A stretch of DNA of 64,000 bases from Ramlibacter ginsenosidimutans. Its GTDB lineage: Bacteria; Pseudomonadota; Gammaproteobacteria; Burkholderiales; Burkholderiaceae_C. This document shows positions 48,455 to 58,273 of the stretch, in pieces (position 1 is the stretch's first letter; each line of letters begins with the position of its first letter). The notes below the pieces were generated by a model. It was not told the origin of the DNA and ran no database searches. It saw only the letters and a program-made list of their open reading frames with translations. The stretch covers positions 124,001 through 188,000 of the forward strand of contig NZ_JAEPWM010000002.1 in the NCBI RefSeq assembly GCF_016654015.1, read 5' to 3'. The translations under genes and the position numbers were made by a program.

Positions 48455-51253
48455 TCAGCCGAACACGTGCCGCCAGAGCGCGAGGATGGCGTCCCGCTCG
48501 GTGATGAGCTGGTCGGCCGGCACCTGCGTGGCCTCTTCGTTCAGTCGGGCGTGGTGCTGGTGGCGGCGCAGCTCGCGATAGGCCGAAGCCGCCGCCTGCC
48601 CGACGCTGGCCGGCAGCAGTCCCGCCGCTTCGGCGCGCTGCAGCAGCGCGATGTTGCCCACGTTGGGGATCAGCTCCGGATGGCGGCGCGACTGCGACAG
48701 CACCAGGAACTGCACGGCGAACTCCGCATCCACCATGCCGCCCGGGCTGTGCTTCAGGTCGAAGCGGCCCGCCTTGACCGGCCGGGCGCTGCGCACCTTC
48801 TCGCGCATCGCGACGATCTCGCGCTTCAGCGCCGCCACGTCACGCTGTGCGGTGATCACGTTCTCGCGCACCGCGTCGAAGCGCGGTCGCAAGGACTCGA
48901 GCCCGGTGACGAAGCGCGCGCGCGTCATCGCCTGGTGCTCCCAGGTCCACGCGGTGTTGCTGCCGCGGCCTTCCTGGTAATTGGCGTAGGCGTGGAAGGT
49001 CGTCACCAGCAGGCCGGAGTTGCCATTCGGGCGCAAGGCGGTGTCGATCTCGAACAGGTCGCCCTCGGCCGTCTTGGTGGACAGCCAGTTGATGATCTTG
49101 CGCACGTAGGCCGCGTAGATCTCGGGCGCGCGCTCGTCCTCGTCCTCGTAGACGAACACGATGTCCAGGTCGCTGCCGTAGCCCAGCTCCTTGCCGCCGA
49201 GCTTGCCGTAACCCAGGATCGCGAAGCAGGGCTGCTCGCGGTGGCGCTGCTTCAGCCGGTCCCAGCACCAGCGGGCGGTGACCCGCAGGGTGCTGTCCGC
49301 CAGCGCGCTCAGTTCGTCCGCCACCTGCTCCACGCTGAGTGCGCCTTCGACGTCGCGCGCGAGCGTGCGGAACAGTTCGGCGTGGTGGGCGCGCCGCAGC
49401 AGGTTCAGCATCGTCTCGTCGTCGTCCTCGCCCGTGATGGTGACGGAACGCCGCCGGTGTTCCAGCTCGCGCTCGAAGTCGTCGGCACTGAAGCGTTCCT
49501 TCAACAGCCCGTCGCTCGCCAGTTCGTCGATCACGCCCGGATGCTGCAGCAGGTAGCGCGCCGGCCAGCGCGCGGCGCCCAGGACGCGCAGCAGCCGTTC
49601 GTGCACGCCGGGACGTTCCCACAGCAGCGCCAGGTAGCTTTCCCTACGCAGCAGCGGCTCGATCCAGTCGGCCATGCGCACCGCCGCTTCCTCGGTGACG
49701 CGGCCCTCGCGCAGCCACTGGGCCGTGCGGCCCAGCAGGCGCGCCAGCCGCTGGCGGGCGTCGTCACGCAAGGCCAGCACGCGCGGGTGCTGGCGCCAGC
49801 GCTCGATGCGCACCTGCAACTGCGCGGGCAGGGTTTCGATCAGCGCGTCGAGATCCGGAGGCGCCGCCTTGCCGTTCTTGCCGTTGCAGCCCTTGCACTC
49901 CACGTTGCCGCCCAGCAGCCGGTCGAACTCGTTCGCGACGAACTCGCGATGGCCGTCCAGTTCGTGCAGGAACGGACAACAGTCCGCGTAGCCCATGGTG
50001 TGGGCGATCCAGGACAGGTCGGAGCCGTCGTCGTCGTCGCGGCAGCCCATGGGCAGCACGTGCGTCTGCTGGTCGTCCAGGTACTGGATGCGGTGCTCGA
50101 CCCGGCGCAGGAAGGTGTACGCATCGGCCAGGGCCTGCGCGGTCTGCTCGGACACGAGCCCGGCAACCGCGAGCCGTTCCAGCGCCTGCAACGTCGGCCG
50201 CGTGCGCAGTTCGGGGAACTGGCCGCCGCGCACGACCTGCAGCAACTGCACGATGAACTCGATCTCGCGGATCCCGCCGCGCGACAGCTTCACGTCGTTG
50301 GCGCGCTCGGGCCGGCCCGCCGCGCGCCGCGCCGCGTGTTCCCGAATCTGGCGGTGCAGCGTGCGCAGCGCCTCGAATACCGCGTAGTCCAGGTAGCGGC
50401 GGAACACGAAGGGCAGCACCACCGCGCGCAGGGCCTGGGCCGAACCGTCGTTCACGCAGCTGCGCGGGGCGACGACACGGCTCTTCATCCAGGCAAAGCG
50501 CTCCCATTCGCGGCCCTGCACCTGCAGGTAGTCCTCCAGCGCGCCCAGCGACACCGCCGACGGGCCGGAATTGCCGTTCGGGCGCAGGGCCAGGTCGACG
50601 CGGAACACGAAGCCGTGCTCGGTCACGTCGCCGATCAGCCCGAAGACGGTCTTCACCGCCTTCGCGAAATATTCATGGTTCGTGATGCGGCCGCGTCCCT
50701 GCGCGGTGCCGGCGGTCTCGCCGTCCTGGTCGTACACGTAGACCAGGTCGATGTCGCTGGACACATTGAGCTCGCGCGCGCCCAGCTTGCCCATGCCGAT
50801 CACCCACAGCTGCGCACGCGCTCCCTCGGGGGTCAGCGGCGCACCGTGCAACTGGTCGAGGTCGGCAAAGGCCTGGCCGCATGCGATGTCCAGCGCGAGC
50901 TCCGCCAGGCAGGTCATGGCGGTCGTCACGGTGGCCAGCGGCGCCCGTTCGTCGCAATCGAGCACGACCAGTCGCTCCAGCACCAGCTGGCGCATGATGC
51001 GCAGCGCCGCCGATACGGCATGTCCACGCGCCCGCAGCGCTTCGTAGGCGGCCCGCATGGTGTCCGGGGTCGGAGCCCCGGGGGCGAGCAGCGTCAGTTC
51101 CTCGGCGTAGCGCCGGCGCAGCCGCTGCACGAAGCGCGATTGCCCGGACAGCGAAGTGGGTTCGCTGCCGGCGCTGCCTGCGGCGCCGGCCCCCCCATCG
51201 ACGGGGGCTTCGCCCTGCATTGGCGGCGAACCCAGCGCGGCGCCGAGGGTCAT
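48455..51253 (-). CDS. glnE: Bifunctional glutamine synthetase adenylyltransferase/adenylyl-removing enzyme
   Basis: 932 residues with two nucleotidyltransferase domains joined by a regulatory linker. The N-terminal adenylyl-removing domain has NVSSDIDLVYVYDQDGE, the C-terminal adenylyltransferase domain GYGSDLDIVFVYEDEDE. Other landmarks are GMGKLGARELN, GYGKLGGKELG, KLSRGGIREIEFIVQ and KHSPGGMVDAEFAVQ. GlnE controls glutamine synthetase activity by adenylylation under PII control. A CAGGAATT leader just before ATG 51253 supports the start. Only 24 bp separate it from the divergent yhdP start. Confidence 0.97.
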   Translation of the reverse strand: MTLGAALGSPPMQGEAPVDGGAGAAGSAGSEPTSLSGQSRFVQRLRRRYAEELTLLAPGAPTPDTMRAAYEALRARGHAVSAALRIMRQLVLERLVVLDCDERAPLATVTTAMTCLAELALDIACGQAFADLDQLHGAPLTPEGARAQLWVIGMGKLGARELNVSSDIDLVYVYDQDGETAGTAQGRGRITNHEYFAKAVKTVFGLIGDVTEHGFVFRVDLALRPNGNSGPSAVSLGALEDYLQVQGREWERFAWMKSRVVAPRSCVNDGSAQALRAVVLPFVFRRYLDYAVFEALRTLHRQIREHAARRAAGRPERANDVKLSRGGIREIEFIVQLLQVVRGGQFPELRTRPTLQALERLAVAGLVSEQTAQALADAYTFLRRVEHRIQYLDDQQTHVLPMGCRDDDDGSDLSWIAHTMGYADCCPFLHELDGHREFVANEFDRLLGGNVECKGCNGKNGKAAPPDLDALIETLPAQLQVRIERWRQHPRVLALRDDARQRLARLLGRTAQWLREGRVTEEAAVRMADWIEPLLRRESYLALLWERPGVHERLLRVLGAARWPARYLLQHPGVIDELASDGLLKERFSADDFERELEHRRRSVTITGEDDDETMLNLLRRAHHAELFRTLARDVEGALSVEQVADELSALADSTLRVTARWCWDRLKQRHREQPCFAILGYGKLGGKELGYGSDLDIVFVYEDEDERAPEIYAAYVRKIINWLSTKTAEGDLFEIDTALRPNGNSGLLVTTFHAYANYQEGRGSNTAWTWEHQAMTRARFVTGLESLRPRFDAVRENVITAQRDVAALKREIVAMREKVRSARPVKAGRFDLKHSPGGMVDAEFAVQFLVLSQSRRHPELIPNVGNIALLQRAEAAGLLPASVGQAAASAYRELRRHQHHARLNEEATQVPADQLITERDAILALWRHVFG

Positions 51254-51277
51254 AATTCCTGCCTGCTCGATGTATTC

Positions 51278-54200
51278 ATGAATGCGACGCCGCCGAATCC
51301 CTCACGCACGCTGAGGTTGTTTGCCGCAGCGGTCAAGTGGTCCCTGTGGCTGCTGTTGGCCGCGGGACTGCTCATGGCTTTGGCCTGGGGTGCGCTCCAT
51401 GAGTTCATTGTGCCGCGAATCGGCGAGCTTCGCCCCGCGCTGGAATTGCGCGCGAGCCAGGTGCTCGGCGTGCCGGTGCGCATCGGCCGCATCAGCGCTC
51501 GCAGCGAGGGCCTGATCCCGTCGTTCACCTTCCAGGACGTCGAGTTGCTGGACGCGCAAGGACGTGCCGCGCTCACCCTGCCCACGGTGGTCGCGGCGCT
51601 GTCGCCGCGGTCGCTCTGGAACCTCGGCTTCGAGCAGCTTTACATCGACCAGCCGCGCGTCGACATCCGGCGCGACCGCGGAGGCCGCATCTTCGTCGGC
51701 GGCCTGGATCTCTCGCGCAGCAGCGACAACGAGGGGCGGGCAGCGGACTGGTTTTTCAACCAGACCGAGGTCGTCCTGCAGGGCGGCTGGATCCAGTGGA
51801 CGGACGAACAGCGGGGCGCCGCGCCACTGGTGCTCAGCCAGGTCGACTTCGTCGCCCGCAACGCGCGCAACCGCCACATGCTGCGCCTCGACGCGACGCC
51901 GCCGCGCGACTGGGGCAAGCGCTTCACGCTGGTGGGCCTGTTCCGCCAGCCGCTGCTGTCCTCGCACCCGGGGCGCTGGCAGCAGTGGAGCGGCCAGGTG
52001 CATGCCGACTTCGCCTGGGTCGACCTGTCCCAGCTGCGCCAGCAGGCCGACCTCGGCATCGACATCGCGCAAGGCCGGGGCCGCCTGCGCGCCTGGGCCG
52101 ACGTGAGCCAGGGGCAGGTCGTGGGCGGGACGGCCGACGTGGCGCTCACGGACGTCAGTGCGACGCTGGGGCCGCAACTGCAGCCGCTGGAGCTGCAGTC
52201 GGTCTCCGGGCGGGTCGGCGGCAAGCGACTGGCCACCGGCTTCGAGCTGAAGACCGAGGACCTGCAATTCCTCACGCGCGACGGCCAGCGTTGGCCGGGC
52301 GGCAACGTCGCGCTGGCGTGGACGGAGGCCGAGGGCGATGCGCCCGCGCGGGGTGAGCTGCAGGCCGACCGGCTCGACCTGGGTGCGCTGAGCCAGGTCG
52401 CTGCACGCCTGCCGCTCGATGCGACCACGCATGCGGCGCTGCAGGCCTATGCGCCGCGCGGGCTGGTGGAGAGCGTGCAGGCGCGCTGGCAGGGGCCGCT
52501 GGAAGCGCCGCTGAAATACGAGGCGCACGGCCGCGCCGTTCGCCTGGAGCTGGCGTCCCGCCCGGGCGGCGACGGTCATGCGGCAAGTCCCGGCGTCCGC
52601 GGTGCCGCGCTGGACTTCGACCTGACCCAGACCGGCGGCAAGGCGCGCGTCGCCATCGCGCAGGGTGCGCTGGAATTCCCGGGCGTGTTCGAAGATCCGG
52701 TGTTGCCCCTGGACAAGCTGGATGCGGACGTGCAGTGGCAGCTCGAAGGCGACCAGATCGCCGTGCGCGTGGACAAGGCGCGCTTCAGCAACGCGGACGC
52801 CGAGGGCGACCTGCGGGCGAGCTGGCACACCGGCGATCCGCGCAAGCAGGCGGGTGCGCGGCGCCTGCCGGGCCGCCTGGACCTGCAAGGCTCGCTCAGA
52901 CGCGCCGACGGCACCCGCGTGTGGCGCTATCTGCCGCTGGGCGTGCCCAAGGCGGCACGCGACTACGTGCATGCATCGGTGCAGGCCGGGCGCGCGAGCG
53001 GCGTGAAGTTCCGCGTGCGCGGCGACCTGCAGCGCTTCCCGTTTGCCGACAACAAGGGCGGCGAGTTCCTGGTTACCGCGCCGGTCACCGACGTGGATTT
53101 CGCCTACGTGCCGCGGACCGGGCAACGCGGCCCGCAGTCCTGGCCGCCGCTCGCGCAGCTCACCGGCGAGCTGGTCTTCCAGGGCAACGGGATGCAGGTG
53201 AAGGGCGTGCGCGGGCAGGTGAAGGGGCTGCCCCACCTGCAGGTGCAGGCCGATGCAACGATCCCCGACTTCCACAGCCCGCAGGTGCAGGTGCAGGGAA
53301 AGATCGCGGGCCCCGTGGCCGATGCACTTGCGGTGGTGAACACCTCTCCCGCGGGCGGCATGATCAATCACGCGCTGGCCCGCACCACGGCCAACGGCAG
53401 CGCGGAGGTCGGCCTGCGCCTGGCGCTCCCGCTGCACGACGTGAGCCGCTCGCAGGTGCAGGGCACGGTCACCCTCGCCGGCAACGACGTGCAGCTCTCG
53501 CCGGACACGCCCTGGCTCGCGCGCTCGCGCGGCGTCGTGCAGTTCTCGGACAAGGGCTTCCAGCTCGCCGGCGTGCAAGCGCGCGCGCTCGGCGGGGACG
53601 TTCGCCTGGAAGGCGGCACGCGCACCGTCAACGGCGAAAGCAGCGTGCAGTTGCGGGCCCAGGGCACGGTCACCGCGGAAGGCTTGCGGCAGGCGCGCGA
53701 ACTCGGCCCCGTCGCGCGGCTCGCGCGCGACTTGAACGGCAGCGCCGGCTACAACCTGGCGATCGCCTTCCGCCGCGACACGCCGGAGGTGCAGCTCACC
53801 AGCAACCTGCAGGGCATGGCCATCCACTTGCCGGCGCCGCTCGCCAAGGCCGCCGACACCGCGTTGCCGCTGCGTTTCGAGACCGCATTGACCCGCGACT
53901 CGCTCGCGCCGGGTGCACGCCTGCAGGAGCTGCTTTCGGTCGACCTCGGCAAGCTCGTCTCCGTCGCCTTCGTGCGCGACCTCGGCACGCCGGAGCCGCA
54001 GCTCCTGCGCGGCACCATCGCCGTGGGCCTGTCGCCCGGCGAGAGCGTGACGATGCCCGCCGAGGGCGTCGCTGCCAACGTGCAACTCGGGCGCATCGAC
54101 GTGGATGCCTGGCAGAATGCCCTGGCCCGCATCACCGGCGCCGAAGGCACGCCCGGCGCGAACGCCCCTGGCGCGGCGCGTGCGGACAGCGGCAGCGCGG

Positions 54201-55378
54201 GCATGGGCTACCTGCCGGCCACGCTCGCCTTGCGCGCGCGGGAGCTCAGCGTTTCAGGACACACGCTGCACAACGTCGTCATCGGCGGCTCGCTCGACGC
54301 GCGCACCTGGCGCGCCAATGTCGATGCGCAGGAAGCCAATGGCTACGTGGAATACCGGCAGCCGCAATCCGCCGGCTTCGGCCGCCTGTATGCGCGCCTG
54401 GCCCGGATGAACATGGCGGACTCCGCCGCGAGCGACGTCGAGAACCTGCTGGAACAGCAGCCCGCGAACATCCCGGCCCTCGACGTGATGGTGGAGGACT
54501 TCGAGCTGAAGGGCCGCAAGCTCGGTCGCCTGGAGATCGACGCCGTCAATCGCGGCGCCGGCCCGGCTGCGGCCGGCGCCGCGCGCGAATGGCGCCTGAA
54601 CAAGCTGGCGCTGACCACGCCCGAGGCGAGCTTCACCGCATCGGGCAACTGGGCGGCGCTGGGAGCGCAGGCCGGTGGCGCGCGCTCCAGCGAGCAGCGG
54701 CGCACCTCGATGAAGTTCCGCCTGGACATCGCAGACGCCGGCCAGGCGCTCGCGCGCTTCGGGATGAAGGACGTGGTGCGGCGCGGCCGCGGCGCGATGG
54801 AGGGGACCGTGTCGTGGCTGGGGTCGCCCATGGCGCTCGACTATCCCAGCCTCACCGGCAACTTCCATCTCGACGTGGAGAACGGGCAGTTCCTGAAGGC
54901 GCAGCCCGGGCTCGGCAAGCTCCTGAGCGTGCTCAGCCTGCAGTCGCTGCCGCGCCGCCTCACGCTCGATTTCCGCGATGTCTTCAGCCAGGGCTTCGCC
55001 TTCGATTTCGTGCGCGGCGACGTCGCCATCGACCAGGGCATCGCCGCGACCAACAACCTGCAGATGAAGGGCGTGAACGCCGCGGTGCTGATGGAGGGCA
55101 AGGCGGACCTCGCGCACGAGACGCAGGACCTGAAGGTGGTCGTCGTGCCCGAGATCAACGCCGGAACGGCTTCGCTCGTGGCCACCGCGATCAACCCGGC
55201 CATCGGTCTCGGCACCTTCCTGGCGCAAATGTTCCTGCGCGAGCCGCTCATGAAGGCGGCGACGCAGGAGTTCCACGTGGACGGCACCTGGGCGGATCCG
55301 CGCGTGGTGCACGTCGACCGCAATGCCACTGCATCGGCGCGCGGCATTGCGCCTGCCGCCGAACCCCCTGCCCGCTGA
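51278..55378 (+). CDS. yhdP: YhdP family AsmA-like envelope protein
   Basis: 1366 residues. One N-terminal membrane helix (WSLWLLLAAGLLMALAWGAL, ~20-40) leads to a very long periplasmic beta-rich region and a C-terminal AsmA-like part (LDYPSLTGNFHLDVENGQFLKAQPGLGKLLSVLSLQSLPRRLTLDFRDVFSQGFAFD is characteristic of the family). YhdP-type proteins form bridges that help to move phospholipids from inner to outer membrane. The frame is open through the whole antisense of glnE; ATG 51278 is chosen because the membrane helix follows. The next gene starts 9 nt after the stop. Confidence 0.93.
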   Translation: MNATPPNPSRTLRLFAAAVKWSLWLLLAAGLLMALAWGALHEFIVPRIGELRPALELRASQVLGVPVRIGRISARSEGLIPSFTFQDVELLDAQGRAALTLPTVVAALSPRSLWNLGFEQLYIDQPRVDIRRDRGGRIFVGGLDLSRSSDNEGRAADWFFNQTEVVLQGGWIQWTDEQRGAAPLVLSQVDFVARNARNRHMLRLDATPPRDWGKRFTLVGLFRQPLLSSHPGRWQQWSGQVHADFAWVDLSQLRQQADLGIDIAQGRGRLRAWADVSQGQVVGGTADVALTDVSATLGPQLQPLELQSVSGRVGGKRLATGFELKTEDLQFLTRDGQRWPGGNVALAWTEAEGDAPARGELQADRLDLGALSQVAARLPLDATTHAALQAYAPRGLVESVQARWQGPLEAPLKYEAHGRAVRLELASRPGGDGHAASPGVRGAALDFDLTQTGGKARVAIAQGALEFPGVFEDPVLPLDKLDADVQWQLEGDQIAVRVDKARFSNADAEGDLRASWHTGDPRKQAGARRLPGRLDLQGSLRRADGTRVWRYLPLGVPKAARDYVHASVQAGRASGVKFRVRGDLQRFPFADNKGGEFLVTAPVTDVDFAYVPRTGQRGPQSWPPLAQLTGELVFQGNGMQVKGVRGQVKGLPHLQVQADATIPDFHSPQVQVQGKIAGPVADALAVVNTSPAGGMINHALARTTANGSAEVGLRLALPLHDVSRSQVQGTVTLAGNDVQLSPDTPWLARSRGVVQFSDKGFQLAGVQARALGGDVRLEGGTRTVNGESSVQLRAQGTVTAEGLRQARELGPVARLARDLNGSAGYNLAIAFRRDTPEVQLTSNLQGMAIHLPAPLAKAADTALPLRFETALTRDSLAPGARLQELLSVDLGKLVSVAFVRDLGTPEPQLLRGTIAVGLSPGESVTMPAEGVAANVQLGRIDVDAWQNALARITGAEGTPGANAPGAARADSGSAGMGYLPATLALRARELSVSGHTLHNVVIGGSLDARTWRANVDAQEANGYVEYRQPQSAGFGRLYARLARMNMADSAASDVENLLEQQPANIPALDVMVEDFELKGRKLGRLEIDAVNRGAGPAAAGAAREWRLNKLALTTPEASFTASGNWAALGAQAGGARSSEQRRTSMKFRLDIADAGQALARFGMKDVVRRGRGAMEGTVSWLGSPMALDYPSLTGNFHLDVENGQFLKAQPGLGKLLSVLSLQSLPRRLTLDFRDVFSQGFAFDFVRGDVAIDQGIAATNNLQMKGVNAAVLMEGKADLAHETQDLKVVVVPEINAGTASLVATAINPAIGLGTFLAQMFLREPLMKAATQEFHVDGTWADPRVVHVDRNATASARGIAPAAEPPAR

Positions 55379-55387
55379 AGGCCTGAC

Positions 55388-56197
55388 ATGAAGATCGCTG
55401 CGCTCCAGACCGTCTCCGGCACGACCGTCCCCGGCAACCTCGAAGCCGCGCGCGCGCTGCTGGGCGAGGCCGCGGCGCAAGGCGCCGAGCTCGCGGTGCT
55501 GCCGGAATACTTCTGCCTGATGGGACAGCGCGACCGCGACAAGCTGGCGGTGCGCGAGCGCTTCGGCAGCGGGCCGATCCAGGACTTCCTCGCCGATCGC
55601 GCCAGCCGGCTCGGGATCTGGATCGTGGGCGGCACGCTGCCGCTGGTGGCCGAGAGCGACCAGCACGTGCGCAACAGCAGCCTGGTGTTCTCCCCGCAAG
55701 GCGAATGCGTCGCGCGCTACGACAAGCTGCACCTCTTTCGCTACGACAACGGGCGCGAGCAGTACGACGAGACGCGGGTGATCGAGCGCGGCGCCACGCC
55801 GCACACGTTCACGCTGGCCTCGCGCGACGGGCATGCCTGGCGCGTGGGCCTGTCGGTCTGCTACGACCTGCGCTTCCCGGAGCTGTACCGGGCCCTGCGC
55901 GCGGACCTGCTGCTGGTGCCCAGCGCCTTCACCTACGGCACCGGCCAGGCGCACTGGGAAGTGCTGCTGCGCGCGCGGGCCATCGAGAACCTCGCCTATG
56001 TCTGCGCGCCCGCCCAGGGCGGTGTGCACGAGAACGGCCGCCGCACCTGGGGGCACTCGATGCTGGTCGATCCCTGGGGCACGGTGCTGGCCGAGCGCGT
56101 GCAGGACGGGCCCGGCCTGGTGCAGGCGGACCTCGATGCGCAGCGCCTCGCGCAGGTGCGCGCCGAACTGCCGGCGCTGGACAACCGGATCCTGTGA
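55388..56197 (+). CDS. Carbon-nitrogen hydrolase (Nit-type omega-amidase-like)
   Basis: 269 residues of the nitrilase superfamily. The Glu-Lys-Cys triad is visible in AVLPEYFCLMG, ARYDKLHLFRYDN and GLSVCYDLRFPELYRAL. The sequence resembles the Nit1/Nit2 branch, including deaminated-glutathione amidase and omega-amidase, more than true nitrilases. It follows yhdP by 9 nt and precedes a histidine kinase; the yhdP-nit order is common in Burkholderiales as far as I recall. Confidence 0.9.
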   Translation: MKIAALQTVSGTTVPGNLEAARALLGEAAAQGAELAVLPEYFCLMGQRDRDKLAVRERFGSGPIQDFLADRASRLGIWIVGGTLPLVAESDQHVRNSSLVFSPQGECVARYDKLHLFRYDNGREQYDETRVIERGATPHTFTLASRDGHAWRVGLSVCYDLRFPELYRALRADLLLVPSAFTYGTGQAHWEVLLRARAIENLAYVCAPAQGGVHENGRRTWGHSMLVDPWGTVLAERVQDGPGLVQADLDAQRLAQVRAELPALDNRIL

Positions 56198-56252
56198 GCC
56201 GCCGGGCCGCCCCAAGGCGAACCCCCCAGCGCGTAGCGCGGAGGGTATTCCT

Positions 56253-58271
56253 CTGAGCAGCCAGGTCCTGCCGCTGTCCGGCCTGCGCTACTTCTCCCAC
56301 TGGCGGCGCGCCGGCTTGTGGGGGCTGCTGGCCGTGCTCGTGGTGGGCCTGCTGGCGGCGCTGGTGTACCTGGCCGCACGCTACGAGGCCAGCGTGGCGC
56401 AGGCCGCCGTCGAGCGGGACGTGGCCGATGCGCTCAGCGACATGCGCTCGGCGCTCACGCGCAACGTGCAGGAGCTGCAGGCGCTGGAGACCGGCCAGAT
56501 GGACGCGGACGCGTGGCGCACGGCGGCCGAGGGGCTGCTGCGCCGGCATCGCGAATGGGTGCGCATCGAGTGGCGTGCGCCCAACCTCGAGGTGCTCTCC
56601 GCGGTCGACACGCCCTACCGCAAGCCCGTGTTCGAACGCCTGGGCCGCGGCAATTCGTTCCCCGAGGTGCAGCAGGCCTGTGCCACGGCCAGGCGCCTGA
56701 GCAGCCATGCGTACTCGGCCAGCCACTTCGAGCCCCAGCCCGATGGCCTGGGGCTGGAGTTGATGGAGTTGTGCCTGCCGGACACGGAGGCCGGCAAGCT
56801 CGAGGGCTATGTCGTCGCGACCTATTCGCTGACGGACCTGCTGGCCACGCAGATCGGCCCGCAGATGGGACGCAGCCAGGAGATCTCGTTCACCGAGGCC
56901 GACGGCACGCGGCTGGCGATGCACGGACTCGCCCACCGCGGCACGCGCGTGTACACGGCGCAGCAGCTGCTGGACCTGACCGGCAACACGATGGTGCTGC
57001 GCATGGACAGCTGGCGCCGCTCGGAGCCGGAGCTGTTTCCCAACGTGCTCACGGCGCTGGTCACGGTCATGTCGGTGGCGCTGGTCACGGTGCTCGTCAT
57101 GCTGGCCAACGACACGCGCCGGCGGCTGCGGGTGGAACAGGACCTGGCGGACGCGCTCGCCTTCCGCAAGGCGATGGAGGACTCGCTGGTCACCGGCCTG
57201 CGCGCGCGCGACCTGCAGGGCCGCACCACGTACGTGAACCCCGCCTTCTGCCAGATGGTGGGCTTCCGCCCCGAGGAGCTGCTGGGCCAGGGCGCGCCGC
57301 CGCCGTACTGGCCGCCCGAGCGCGCGGAGGAATACGGCAAGCGCCAGCAGGTGCGCCTCACCGGCGGCAACCGGCCGCCGCGCGAAGGTTTCGAGTCGGT
57401 GTTCATGCGCAAGGACGGCACGCGGCTGCCGGTGCTGATCATCGAGGCGCCCCTGATCAACGCCCAAGGCTTGCAGACGGGATGGATGAGCGCGGTGCTG
57501 GACATCAGCGAGCAACGCCGCGTCGAGGAGCTGTCGCGCGCGAGCCAGGAGCGCTTGCAGGCGACCGCGCGGCTCGCCACGGTGGGCGAAATGGCGTCGC
57601 TGCTGAGCCATGAGCTGAACCAGCCGCTGGCCGCCATCGCGAGCTACGCCACCGGCTCCATGAACCTGCTGCAGCATGCGCCGCCTCCGGCCGCGGACCT
57701 GCAGCTTGCGATGCGCCGCATCGCGGAGCAGGCGGACCGCGCCGGTCGCGTCATCAGGAGCGTGCATGACTTCGTGCGGCGGCGCGACCAGGCGCGCGAG
57801 GTGGTCGCGGCCGATGCGCTGATCGAGGCCGTGCTGCCGCTGGTCAACCTGCAGGCGCGCAAGCTGGGCGTGCATGTCGAGGTCCGGGTGGACGCCGGCC
57901 TGTCGCCCGTGGTGTGCGACCGGACCATGGTGGAGCAGGTGGTGCTGAACCTCGCGCGCAATGCGATGCAGGCCATGGACGAAGCGCGCGTGGCGCGGCC
58001 GGAGCTGGTGGTGCGGGTGCGCGCGGCGCCCGCCGCGGAGGGCGGCAAGCGCTGGCTGGAATTCTCGGTGGCCGACTGCGGCCCGGGCATTCCCGAGGAG
58101 ATCCAGCAGCAGCTGTTCACGCCCTTCTTCACCACCAAGGCCGAAGGCATGGGCCTGGGCCTGAGCCTGTGCCGCACGGTGGTCGAGCAGCATGGCAGCC
58201 AGCTGCTGTTCGAGCCGAACCAGCCGCAAGGTACGATCTTCCGTTTCACCCTTCCGGCCAAGGAAGCCTGA
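56253..58271 (+). CDS. PAS-domain sensor histidine kinase (FixL/DctB-like)
   Basis: About 672 residues. Two membrane helices (~28-50 and ~260-280) enclose a ~210-residue periplasmic sensor. A PAS domain (~300-420; LRARDLQGRTTYVNPAFCQMVGF) and PAC, a HisKA domain with SHELNQPLAAIASY, and an HATPase with LNLARNAMQAM, DCGPGIP and GMGLGLSLC follow. The likely start is CTG 56253, because GGAGGG lies 7 nt upstream and no ATG, GTG or TTG is near; TTG about 20 codons later is the alternative. The response regulator gene follows after 2 nt. The ligand is unknown. Confidence 0.88.
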   Translation: MSSQVLPLSGLRYFSHWRRAGLWGLLAVLVVGLLAALVYLAARYEASVAQAAVERDVADALSDMRSALTRNVQELQALETGQMDADAWRTAAEGLLRRHREWVRIEWRAPNLEVLSAVDTPYRKPVFERLGRGNSFPEVQQACATARRLSSHAYSASHFEPQPDGLGLELMELCLPDTEAGKLEGYVVATYSLTDLLATQIGPQMGRSQEISFTEADGTRLAMHGLAHRGTRVYTAQQLLDLTGNTMVLRMDSWRRSEPELFPNVLTALVTVMSVALVTVLVMLANDTRRRLRVEQDLADALAFRKAMEDSLVTGLRARDLQGRTTYVNPAFCQMVGFRPEELLGQGAPPPYWPPERAEEYGKRQQVRLTGGNRPPREGFESVFMRKDGTRLPVLIIEAPLINAQGLQTGWMSAVLDISEQRRVEELSRASQERLQATARLATVGEMASLLSHELNQPLAAIASYATGSMNLLQHAPPPAADLQLAMRRIAEQADRAGRVIRSVHDFVRRRDQAREVVAADALIEAVLPLVNLQARKLGVHVEVRVDAGLSPVVCDRTMVEQVVLNLARNAMQAMDEARVARPELVVRVRAAPAAEGGKRWLEFSVADCGPGIPEEIQQQLFTPFFTTKAEGMGLGLSLCRTVVEQHGSQLLFEPNQPQGTIFRFTLPAKEA

Positions 58272-58273
58272 AC

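Noticed and set aside
48383-51277. Possible 965-residue N-terminal extension of YhdP
   Set aside because: This is the antisense of glnE. YhdP family proteins start just before a membrane helix, which is encoded from 51278.
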